Assembly (NCBI GenBank): GCA_046481785.1 | Contig: JAWOJF010000238.1 | Span: 1 to 6,359, forward strand | DNA: 6,359 nt | Direction of reading: 5' to 3' | DNA from: JAWOJF01 sp046481785 | GTDB lineage: Bacteria; Bacteroidota; Ignavibacteria; Ignavibacteriales; Ignavibacteriaceae | Shown: one piece after another, positions 1 through 6,229 of the stretch | Numbering within the stretch: the stretch's first letter is position 1 | Layout: each line of letters opens with the position of its first letter | The notes under the pieces: model-generated | Seen by the model: the letters and a program-made list of their open reading frames with translations, nothing else | Databases searched by the model: none | Told to the model about the DNA's origin: nothing | Position numbers and translations under genes: made by a program

Positions 1-959
1 AGCCATGCCATGTCAATTTCATTATCAAAATGCCCGATGTTGCATACAACAGCATTATGCTTCATATTCCTGAAATGTTTTTCAGTAATAATTCTGCAGT
101 TCCCTGTTGCGGTAACTACTATGTCAGCTTCTTTAACAGCATCTTCAAGTTTTTTAACCGGGAAGCCATTCATAGCTGCCTGAAGCGCACATATGGGGTC
201 AATCTCGGTTACTATTACACGAACATTGGCATTTGCCAGTGATTCTGCAGAACCTTTTCCCACATCTCCGTATCCGCAAACAACAGCAACTTTACCGGCA
301 AGCATAAGATCAGTAGCTCTTCTTATAGCATCAACAAGTGATTCACGGCAGCCGTATTTGTTATCAAATTTAGATTTTGTAACAGAATCATTTACATTAA
401 AAGCCGGCACAGGAAGAGTACCTTTTAACATTCTGTCATACAGCCTATGAACACCGGTTGTAGTTTCTTCCGACAATCCTTTTAAATCGCTTACTAATTC
501 AGGATATTTGTCTAAGACCATATTAGTTAAATCACCGCCGTCATCTAATATCATATTCAAAGGTTTATTGTCTTTAAAGAAAAGAGTCTGTTCAATGCAC
601 CAGTCAAATTCTTTTTCATTCATACCTTTCCATGCATAAACCGGAATACCCGCAGCGGCAATAGCGGCTGCTGCATGATCCTGGGTAGAGAATATATTAC
701 AGGATGACCATTGTACTTCCGCACCAAGATACTGCAAAGTTTCAATAAGAACAGCAGTCTGAATTGTCATATGAAGACAGCCTGCAATACGTGCACCTTT
801 TAGCGGCTGGCTCTTCCCAAATTCTTCTCTCAATGCCATCAGTCCGGGCATTTCAGCTTCAGCCAGTTTAATTTCTTTTCTTCCCCACTCAGCCAAAGAA
901 ATATCTTTAACCTTGTAAGGCAATTTTTTTACATCATGTTTTTCTGTTACTTGACTCAT
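1..959 (-). CDS. ahcY: Adenosylhomocysteinase (S-adenosyl-L-homocysteine hydrolase), C-terminus cut by window edge
   Basis: This cytoplasmic NAD-dependent enzyme splits S-adenosylhomocysteine into adenosine and homocysteine, relieving product inhibition of methyltransferases. 319 codons are visible, beginning MSQVTEKHDVKKLPYKVKDI; about 110 C-terminal residues lie outside the window. Landmarks by comparison with the human enzyme: GCLHMT with substrate His63, DDGGD (139-143) with Asp140, SEETTTG (163-169) with Glu165, NDSVTKSKFDN (190-200) with Lys195 and Asp199, Cys204 in YGCRES, and the NAD-binding Rossmann motif GYGDVGKG (229-236). DDGGD is followed closely by SEETTTG, so the roughly 40-residue insertion seen in many bacterial homologues is absent; this is the short form. 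The ATG at 957-959 is preceded by AAGG seven bases upstream (967-970 on the plus strand). The gene lies 25 bases after metK with no terminator between them, which suggests co-transcription. Identification is near certain. Confidence 0.97.
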   Translation of the reverse strand, partial: MSQVTEKHDVKKLPYKVKDISLAEWGRKEIKLAEAEMPGLMALREEFGKSQPLKGARIAGCLHMTIQTAVLIETLQYLGAEVQWSSCNIFSTQDHAAAAIAAAGIPVYAWKGMNEKEFDWCIEQTLFFKDNKPLNMILDDGGDLTNMVLDKYPELVSDLKGLSEETTTGVHRLYDRMLKGTLPVPAFNVNDSVTKSKFDNKYGCRESLVDAIRRATDLMLAGKVAVVCGYGDVGKGSAESLANANVRVIVTEIDPICALQAAMNGFPVKKLEDAVKEADIVVTATGNCRIITEKHFRNMKHNAVVCNIGHFDNEIDMAW

Positions 960-984
960 TTATCAACCTTTTTATTTTTATTTA

Positions 985-2127
985 TTAAGCGTATTTCTTA
1001 AACACAGGAACCAGGTTAAGTAATTCCCAGGTAAACTCTTTTTCGGTTCTGCCGAAGTGGCCGTAAGCTGAAGTTTTCTGGTAAATTGGCCTTCTTAATT
1101 TTAACCTGGCAATAATTCCTTTAGGAGTAAGATCAACTTCTTTTTTTATCATCCGCGATATTTCAAAATCGGGAATAACTCCTGTTCCTTTTGTATCAAC
1201 AAATATAGAGATAGGTTCGGCAACGCCTATAGCATAAGAAACCTGCACAAGACATTCCTTAGCCAGTTTTGCTGCCACAACATTTTTTGCAATATGTCTT
1301 GCAGCATATGTAGCGCTTCTGTCAACCTTAGACGGGTCTTTACCCGAAAAAGCGCCGCCGCCGTGAGGCGCCCATCCGCCGTATGTGTCTACAATAATTT
1401 TTCTTCCGGTCAGGCCGCTGTCACCATGAGGGCCGCCTATTTCAAACCTGCCTGTTGGGTTTACAAAATATTTAGTTCTTTTGTCAAGATAATCAGCCGG
1501 AATTATTTTTTTAACAACATTTTCAATTACATCTTCTTTAATTTTTTTCTGTTTTGCATCTGCATCGTGCTGAGTGGAAACAACAACAGCATCAACTCTA
1601 ACTGGTTTATTGGTATTATCGTATTCAATAGTAACCTGGGACTTGGCATCGGGACGAAGGTAAGACATTAATCCATTGTTGCGTTTTCTTATATCGGCAA
1701 GAATTTTAACAAGTTTATGAGCATACATAATAGGCATAGGCATAAGTTCGGGAGTCTGATCACATGCATAACCAAACATTATACCCTGGTCACCTGCTCC
1801 GCCTTTATCCACACCCATAGCAATATCGGGAGACTGAGAATGAATTGCATTTAACACCGAACATGATTCAGCATCAAATTTATAATCTGCACTTGTATAC
1901 CCGATATCTTTAACTGTTTGTCTTACAATATCGGGAACTTCTATATAAGCTTTGGTAGTAACTTCGCCGCCCACAAGAACTAATCCGGTAGTAACGAAAG
2001 TTTCACAAGCTACTCTTGCATTTGTATCTTCTTTGAAAATTGCATCAAGTACGCCGTCGGATATTGCATCGCAAATTTTATCCGGGTGTCCTTCGGAAAC
2101 AGATTCCGATGTAAAGAAATATGACAT
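985..2127 (-). CDS. metK: S-adenosylmethionine synthetase (methionine adenosyltransferase)
   Basis: This cytoplasmic enzyme makes S-adenosylmethionine from methionine and ATP, releasing phosphate and pyrophosphate. The 380-residue length is normal for the bacterial family. Both family signatures are present: GAGDQGIMFGYA (110-121) and GGGAFSGKDPSKVDRS (256-271). Other active-site residues, matched to E. coli MetK, are His14, Asp16 and Lys17 in EGHPDK, Glu42, Lys162 in RPDAKSQV, Asp236 in GGPHGDSGLTGRK, Lys243, Lys263 and Lys267. No key residue is missing. The start is supported by the family N-terminus (SYFFTSESVSEGHPDK) and by an AAGAGG Shine-Dalgarno site at 2139-2144. The ahcY gene follows 25 bases downstream, giving a synthesis-and-recycling pair for the methyl cycle. 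I found no known SAM riboswitch in the 163-base leader, but it holds a spaced TAATTAA repeat, listed separately. Confidence 0.98.
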   Translation of the reverse strand: MSYFFTSESVSEGHPDKICDAISDGVLDAIFKEDTNARVACETFVTTGLVLVGGEVTTKAYIEVPDIVRQTVKDIGYTSADYKFDAESCSVLNAIHSQSPDIAMGVDKGGAGDQGIMFGYACDQTPELMPMPIMYAHKLVKILADIRKRNNGLMSYLRPDAKSQVTIEYDNTNKPVRVDAVVVSTQHDADAKQKKIKEDVIENVVKKIIPADYLDKRTKYFVNPTGRFEIGGPHGDSGLTGRKIIVDTYGGWAPHGGGAFSGKDPSKVDRSATYAARHIAKNVVAAKLAKECLVQVSYAIGVAEPISIFVDTKGTGVIPDFEISRMIKKEVDLTPKGIIARLKLRRPIYQKTSAYGHFGRTEKEFTWELLNLVPVFKKYA

Positions 2128-2138
2128 TTGTTATTGTA

Positions 2139-2144
2139 CCTCTT
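2139..2144 (-). promoter_or_regulatory. Ribosome binding site of metK
   Basis: AAGAGG on the minus strand, 11 bases before the metK ATG. It is a clear purine-rich Shine-Dalgarno match. Its right end abuts the first TAATTAA box, sharing one base, so a protein bound there on DNA, or a structure in the RNA, could affect access to this site. That last point is inference. Confidence 0.6.
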
Positions 2145-2182
2145 AATTAAAGTAGTAGTTAATTAAAAATTCTTATAATTAA
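2144..2182. repeat. Three TAATTAA boxes at exact 16-base spacing in the metK leader
   Basis: TAATTAA starts at 2144, 2160 and 2176. The first two are part of the perfect palindrome TTAATTAA (2143-2150 and 2159-2166). The third is preceded by A, so it is not a full palindrome. The array sits directly upstream of the metK ribosome binding site, in the non-coding gap before metK. The regular spacing, close to one and a half helical turns, is what an operator array could look like. The surrounding DNA is very AT-rich, so chance is a real alternative. Confidence 0.4.
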
Positions 2183-2290
2183 AAGTTGATCTAAATATCT
2201 GCAATCCCCCCATAAAACCCAATTATCCTATGGTAATAAATGCTGATAAATTTGTTCTGATCATGCTCTTAATTTTTTTAGCTTTAAATT

Positions 2291-3268
2291 TTAATAGAAG
2301 TCTATCTCTGAAGAATCTCCTGAATTTAACCTCTTAAAAGAACCATTTATAACAGAATTACTGCCAATAATCGAGTTTTCAAGTAAAGCTTTGGTAACAT
2401 GTGCATTCGATCCGATTAAGGTATTTTTAATAATACACTCATCTATCCTGCAGCCGCTGTCAATAGTTGCATAAGGCCCTATAACAGAATTTTTAATTTC
2501 TGCATCATCCGCTATAAAAACAGGCCTGTTTACAACAACATTATCAAATCTTTTACTTACACTTTTCTGATCAAGAAGCCATTGATTTGTTGAAAGCAAT
2601 GTTTCGGGTTTGCCGCAGTCATACCATCCATCAACAGGAAATGTGGTGATCTTTTCACCGCTGTCAATCATTATCTGAAGTGCATCTGTTAACTGAAGCT
2701 CGCCTTTGGTCCTGATATCTTTTTCAACAAGCTGATTGAGGCTTTTTATTAAAACATCTTTATTGGTAAAGTAATACATCCCGACAAGGGCAAGATTTGA
2801 AACAGGTGTCTGCGGCTTTTCTACAAGCTTACTGATAAATCCGTTTTCAGTAACTGCCACACCAAATCTTCGGGGGTCGTCAACTTTTTTAACACCAAGT
2901 GAAGAATATTTACTCTTAAAAAAATCTTTCAGGTTTACATCAAAAATTGTATCGCCAAGAACTATAAAAATATTATTTTCATCAAAAGTGGGAATAGCAG
3001 TATAAATTGCGTGTCCAAGCCCTTCCATTTCTTTTTGCTCAATAAAATCAGCCTTTAGAGAAGAATAATGTTTTTCAACATAATCTCTTATAAGTTCTCC
3101 AAGATGGCCGATTACAAAGGTTACCTTGGTTACCCCCTGCTCCTGAATTTTATCAAGAATGTGCCCTAGAATAGGCTTACCGCCAACGTTTATCAGGACT
3201 TTAGGGGTTGAATATGTATGGGGCTTTAATCTGCTTCCGATTCCTGCAACAGGTATTACAACTCTCAT
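2291..3268 (-). CDS. Sugar-1-phosphate nucleotidyltransferase with C-terminal left-handed beta-helix (long RmlA-like / glucose-1-phosphate nucleotidyltransferase)
   Basis: This cytoplasmic enzyme is predicted to couple a nucleoside triphosphate to a sugar 1-phosphate, giving an NDP-sugar for cell-surface polysaccharide or glycan synthesis. The 325 residues hold an N-terminal NTP_transferase domain (about 1-235): nucleotide-binding loop AGIGSRLKPHT (8-18), Pro22-Lys23, metal-binding LGD (104-106), EKP (150-152), GELQLTDAL (189-197), and WYDCGKPETLL (215-225) with the probable second metal ligand Asp217. Residues 245-310 have the I/V-rich hexapeptide pattern of a left-handed beta-helix (VIGPYATI, LIGSNAHV, IIGSNSVI). 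The length and helix point to the long glucose-1-phosphate thymidylyltransferase type rather than short RmlA; UTP specificity cannot be excluded, so no symbol is given. No rhamnose genes adjoin it. No good Shine-Dalgarno site is visible, and a spurious out-of-frame ATG lies seven bases upstream of the start. It may be the first gene of a transcript continuing into metK. Confidence 0.9.
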   Translation of the reverse strand: MRVVIPVAGIGSRLKPHTYSTPKVLINVGGKPILGHILDKIQEQGVTKVTFVIGHLGELIRDYVEKHYSSLKADFIEQKEMEGLGHAIYTAIPTFDENNIFIVLGDTIFDVNLKDFFKSKYSSLGVKKVDDPRRFGVAVTENGFISKLVEKPQTPVSNLALVGMYYFTNKDVLIKSLNQLVEKDIRTKGELQLTDALQIMIDSGEKITTFPVDGWYDCGKPETLLSTNQWLLDQKSVSKRFDNVVVNRPVFIADDAEIKNSVIGPYATIDSGCRIDECIIKNTLIGSNAHVTKALLENSIIGSNSVINGSFKRLNSGDSSEIDFY

Positions 3269-3313
3269 ATCATTTTTTGTTATTGATTCTTATGGTACTT
3301 CATTTTAGCGGAG

Positions 3314-3344
3314 TAAAATTACCGAATAAGGGAATGAATAACAA
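3314..3344 (-). promoter_or_regulatory. Candidate Bacteroidota-type promoter for the nucleotidyltransferase gene
   Basis: On the minus strand, TTG (3342-3344) is followed by 20 bases and then TAATTTTA (3314-3321), seven of eight matches to TAnnTTTG. Transcription would start a few bases further on and give an untranslated leader of about 40 bases. It lies in the divergent gap, where a promoter is needed. The motif is weak and AT-rich, so it remains a prediction. Confidence 0.35.
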
Positions 3345-3363
3345 ATCAAAAACCAGTCCCGTC

Positions 3364-3392
3364 TTGCTGCAAAAATGAGTAGTATATATTTA
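3364..3392 (+). promoter_or_regulatory. Candidate Bacteroidota-type promoter for the TPR-thioredoxin gene
   Basis: TTG (3364-3366, within TTGCTG) is followed by 18 bases and then TATATTTA (3385-3392), seven of eight matches to the TAnnTTTG element. Start of transcription near 3399 would leave a leader of about 37 bases before the ATG at 3436. This also argues against translation starting at the TTG at 3400. The position and spacing are good; the promoter itself is predicted from pattern alone. Confidence 0.45.
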
Positions 3393-3425
3393 CAAAATTT
3401 TGTTAATTAAAATATCAGTAAATAC

Positions 3426-3429
3426 AGGA
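3426..3429 (+). promoter_or_regulatory. Ribosome binding site deciding the start of the TPR-thioredoxin gene
   Basis: AGGA lies six bases before the ATG at 3436 and nine before the adjacent in-frame ATG at 3439. Either ATG is better supported than the upstream TTG at 3400, which has no such site and would add 12 residues ahead of a normal signal peptide. Confidence 0.5.
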
Positions 3430-3435
3430 TTAATA

Positions 3436-5391
3436 ATGATGCCATATTTAGTTAAAATTGCAGTTGTTCCAGCTCTCATTTTGTTTGCCGCTTTTACGAA
3501 TATAACTCCTGATGATGCGGCTAAAATGCAGAAAATATCAGCAATGGAGCCCTCACTGCAAAAGATTGATGCACTTCATATTTTTAAAACCGAATACCCT
3601 GAAAGTCAGCATCTTAACCGGGCAAACCAGCAATTATTTGTTACATATCTAAACATAGGTAATCCGGACTCAGCGCTGCAATATGCTCATATTTATATAG
3701 AGGCACTCCCCGCTCCTTCAAGAATGAATGCTTATAATGGCGTTGCTTATTCACTTGCTGAAGCCGGCTTTGGGCTTGATACTGCGCTTATATATGCAGA
3801 CAGGGCATTAGGAATGGCCAATGGCAACATGCGTTATACTAATATTATAAAAGATACAAAGGCCTATGTTTTATATAAAAATGGTGATTCCCAAAGCGCA
3901 TTGGAAATCCAGCAGGAAGCTATAAAAGGGAATGAATACCACCCTGAATACCTTTATCATTTGGCATTATACCTGGAAGGAACCGGTGACACCGAAGGAG
4001 CAATAAAAAATGCAGGTATGGCGGCATTATATGGCGATCCCGGGGAGGCTGTAACTAAAATAAATGAATGGGGAAAAGATGTTAATGATGAGATAAAAAG
4101 TAAAGTTATTAAGGAAGTTGTTAATGATTTTGTTGATGCTTCCGGACCTGATGAAAAAACTGCTGTGAAATCCGGAGCTGCTGCATTTATGGCACAAACT
4201 GGGGTTGAACTTTCCACGGCTGACAGATGGACTGAAGAGGCGGTGAAATCTATTACTGATAAAACCAAAGTAGAAGATTATGTTAATTTCAAAACTGATT
4301 TTGCTATTGTTAATGCTGCCCTGGGAAAATATGACGATGCATTAAAAGTTCTTGAAGAAATAGAAAATCTTGCTGAGCCCTGGAGCGGTAAATACTGGCT
4401 GACATTAGGAAATTTATATGAATACTCAAATCAAAAAGAGAAAGCACTTGAAGCTTATGCATCAGGACTTATAGTTTTTGAAAACCCGCCTGTTCTTGAA
4501 GCAGCTAAAAAGGTTGCATCTGATGAAGAAATCAGGGCGCAAATTGAAAAGAAAAAACAGGAGGTCATGTCTTTTCATCCGGGGAAGTTTGATGAATCTT
4601 CAAAAACAACAGATAAAGTAGTGCTTGCCGAATTATTTACCGGGGCTGAATGCGGTCCTTGTGCAGCCGCGGATTTAGCATTTGATGGACTGGCTGAATA
4701 TTATCCGCGCAATACCCTGGCAATCCTGGAGTATCATGTTCATATTCCCGGCCCTGATCCATTAACAAATCCGGAGGGATATCAGCGTTATAACTTTTAC
4801 GGAGCTGATTTCGGAACTCCTACAGTTTTTTTTGAGGGGCGAGAAAAAATAACTAACGGGGGACCAAAGATAGCTGCCTTAAACAGGTTTAATATCTATA
4901 AACATGCAATAGGAAAATATCTAAATAATAAACCGGAAGTTAAAATTTCGGGAAATGCAGCATTGGAGGGAGATATAGTAGATATTAATCTCACTATTAA
5001 ACCTGATGGAGAAACAGATAATATTATAAAGCCTGTGCTCTTTATTGCATTAACGGAGAAATCCGTAAAATATACAGGTGCCAATGGAATAGACAAACAC
5101 ATTTTTGTTGTAAGAGATATTGTTGACGAACCGGCAGGCACAGAGATTTCACTAAAGAGTGAGACATCACTAAAGAAATCCGTTGATATTAAAAAGCTTG
5201 AAGGAATAATTACAAATTATTTAACTGACCCCACTAAAGATCCTTCATGGAAAGCGCCTCAGTTTTCCGGCTGGAGATTAAAAATTGATGAATTAAATAA
5301 CATAGATGAAAACAATCTTGCCGTTGTTGCATGGATACAGGATGCAAAAACGAAAGAAGTTTTGCAGGCTCATTATTTTGATGTAAAGTAA
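3436..5391 (+). CDS. Secreted TPR protein with thioredoxin-like CGPC domain and Omp28-like C-terminus
   Basis: This 651-residue protein is predicted to act outside the cytoplasm, probably in the periplasm. Residues 1 to about 21 form a signal peptide: Lys8, then a hydrophobic run ending LILFAAFT, with no lipobox. Residues about 60-205 and 285-355 are helical and TPR-like (for example LGKYDDALKVLEEIENL and YEYSNQKEKALEAYASGL), suggesting protein binding. A charged linker (364-377) leads to a thioredoxin-like domain (about 393-490) with LFTGAECGPCAAADLAFD, CGPC at 406-409, YHVHIPGPDPLTNPE (433-447) and a probable cis-proline, Pro462, in GTPTVFF. The usual Trp before the first active-site Cys is Glu. 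These two cysteines are the only ones in the protein. The rest is beta-rich, and VKYTGANGIDKHIFVVRDI (545-563) resembles Omp28-related proteins. Thiol-disulfide exchange on a partner held by the TPRs is inference. It appears to be a single-gene transcript. Confidence 0.85.
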   Translation: MMPYLVKIAVVPALILFAAFTNITPDDAAKMQKISAMEPSLQKIDALHIFKTEYPESQHLNRANQQLFVTYLNIGNPDSALQYAHIYIEALPAPSRMNAYNGVAYSLAEAGFGLDTALIYADRALGMANGNMRYTNIIKDTKAYVLYKNGDSQSALEIQQEAIKGNEYHPEYLYHLALYLEGTGDTEGAIKNAGMAALYGDPGEAVTKINEWGKDVNDEIKSKVIKEVVNDFVDASGPDEKTAVKSGAAAFMAQTGVELSTADRWTEEAVKSITDKTKVEDYVNFKTDFAIVNAALGKYDDALKVLEEIENLAEPWSGKYWLTLGNLYEYSNQKEKALEAYASGLIVFENPPVLEAAKKVASDEEIRAQIEKKKQEVMSFHPGKFDESSKTTDKVVLAELFTGAECGPCAAADLAFDGLAEYYPRNTLAILEYHVHIPGPDPLTNPEGYQRYNFYGADFGTPTVFFEGREKITNGGPKIAALNRFNIYKHAIGKYLNNKPEVKISGNAALEGDIVDINLTIKPDGETDNIIKPVLFIALTEKSVKYTGANGIDKHIFVVRDIVDEPAGTEISLKSETSLKKSVDIKKLEGIITNYLTDPTKDPSWKAPQFSGWRLKIDELNNIDENNLAVVAWIQDAKTKEVLQAHYFDVK

Positions 5392-5443
5392 TGCCGATAT
5401 AATAAAACGTTGTTGTGATGATATGAGATTGTATGAAAATGTA

Positions 5444-5464
5444 AAGCGAAACACTGTTTCGCTT
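5444..5464. terminator. Hairpin terminator between convergent genes
   Basis: AAGCGAAAC (5444-5452) and GTTTCGCTT (5456-5464) form a perfect 9-bp stem with a 3-base loop. It begins three bases after the ispH stop codon on the minus strand, where it is followed by the T-rich TTTACATTTTCAT, so it best fits ispH termination. On the plus strand, where it lies 52 bases after the TPR-thioredoxin stop, the T tract is poor; it may still act in both directions. Confidence 0.65.
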
Positions 5465-5467
5465 CTA

Positions 5468-6229
5468 CTAATGCAAATTGAGTAAAACTTCATCTAACTC
5501 CCTGCTCTCCGGGAAAAAAGATAAAATTTTCCGGATCACCTGGTCAACTACAGCATCGGGACATGATGCGCCGCTTGTTAACAAAACATTCACCGGTTTT
5601 TTATCCGGCAGATAATTCTCTGTTACTTTTACTTCTTTGAAATGAATATCAAAATGACTGATCAGCTTTTCAGATAATATCTTATTGGCGGATGAAATAA
5701 AATATGTTTTTATTTTTTGTTCGCATAATTCCACAAGGTGGCTTGTATTTGAACTATTGTAACCGCCTACAACAACTGCAAAATCAGCGCTGTTTTCCAG
5801 AAGTGCGTAAGTGGCTTCCTGGTTATCATTTGTTGCATAACAGAGTGTATCGCGGGTATCGGCAAAGTGTTTAATGATATCGCCGCTGCCATATTTCTTA
5901 ATCATGGTTTCTTTAAGATAATCCGCAATTGCTTCCGTTTCTGATGCAAGCATTGTGGTCTGGTTTACAACTCCTATCCTTTGCAGGTCTCTTTCAACAT
6001 CAAAGCCTTGTGAATGTTTACCCGAAAAGAATTTATAAAAATCTTCAGCCGGTTTAAACCCAAGAATAACATCTGATAAAAACCGGGTTTCCTCAAGATC
6101 CTTTACAATAACGGAAGGAGCATTAACAACACTGTGTGAAAATGTTGCGCGTGTCTCTTCATGATAATGTTTACCATGTATAATTATTGTATAATCTTTT
6201 TCACCAAGCTGCGGTTTTCCAGTTTCCCA
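5468..6229 (-). CDS. ispH: 4-hydroxy-3-methylbut-2-enyl diphosphate reductase (IspH/LytB), long form, N-terminus missing
   Basis: IspH is the iron-sulfur enzyme of the last step of the MEP pathway, reducing HMBPP to isopentenyl and dimethylallyl diphosphate in the cytoplasm. The 253 open codons match the C-terminal two thirds of the roughly 400-residue form found in cyanobacteria, plants and Bacteroidota-like bacteria. Visible family blocks are IIIHGKHYHEETRATFSHS (substrate His and Glu), GVVNQTTMLASETEAI (substrate Thr), DTLCYATNDNQEA (third cluster cysteine), VVGGYNSSNTSHL and LLTSGASCPD. The first ATG inside the frame, at 5951-5953, is within NQTTM and cannot be the true start, because conserved sequence runs upstream to about 6213. 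Above that the family would continue through two more cluster cysteines, but an in-frame TGA (6230-6232) and foreign-looking DNA intervene. This is probably a broken assembly end rather than a natural pseudogene. It ends at TAG (5468-5470), beside the hairpin. Confidence 0.93.
   Translation of the reverse strand, partial: WETGKPQLGEKDYTIIIHGKHYHEETRATFSHSVVNAPSVIVKDLEETRFLSDVILGFKPAEDFYKFFSGKHSQGFDVERDLQRIGVVNQTTMLASETEAIADYLKETMIKKYGSGDIIKHFADTRDTLCYATNDNQEATYALLENSADFAVVVGGYNSSNTSHLVELCEQKIKTYFISSANKILSEKLISHFDIHFKEVKVTENYLPDKKPVNVLLTSGASCPDAVVDQVIRKILSFFPESRELDEVLLNLH

Noticed and set aside
30..450. Two overlapping plus-strand open frames.
   Set aside because: Both are antisense to ahcY, which is certain on the minus strand.
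1294..1671. A 125-codon plus-strand open frame.
   Set aside because: It is antisense to metK, whose frame carries every family motif. Its peptide is low in complexity (runs of Phe, Asn and Ile) and has no recognisable domain.
2160..2290. A rho-independent terminator after the nucleotidyltransferase gene.
   Set aside because: AT-rich runs are present, but I could not find a stem of useful length and GC content on the minus strand, so readthrough into metK remains possible.
3400..3435. TTG at 3400 as the start of the TPR-thioredoxin protein.
   Set aside because: It has no ribosome binding site, lies at the predicted transcription start, and adds 12 residues in front of a normal signal peptide. 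The ATG at 3436 or 3439 has AGGA at a good distance.
3957..4268. A 103-codon minus-strand open frame (and a similar one at 4896-5141).
   Set aside because: Both lie antisense within the TPR-thioredoxin gene. They are Ser/Thr-rich mirror images of its codons with no family features.
5293..5493. A 66-codon minus-strand open frame across the convergent gap.
   Set aside because: It overlaps the ends of two real genes and the hairpin at 5444-5464, and has no ribosome binding site or domain.
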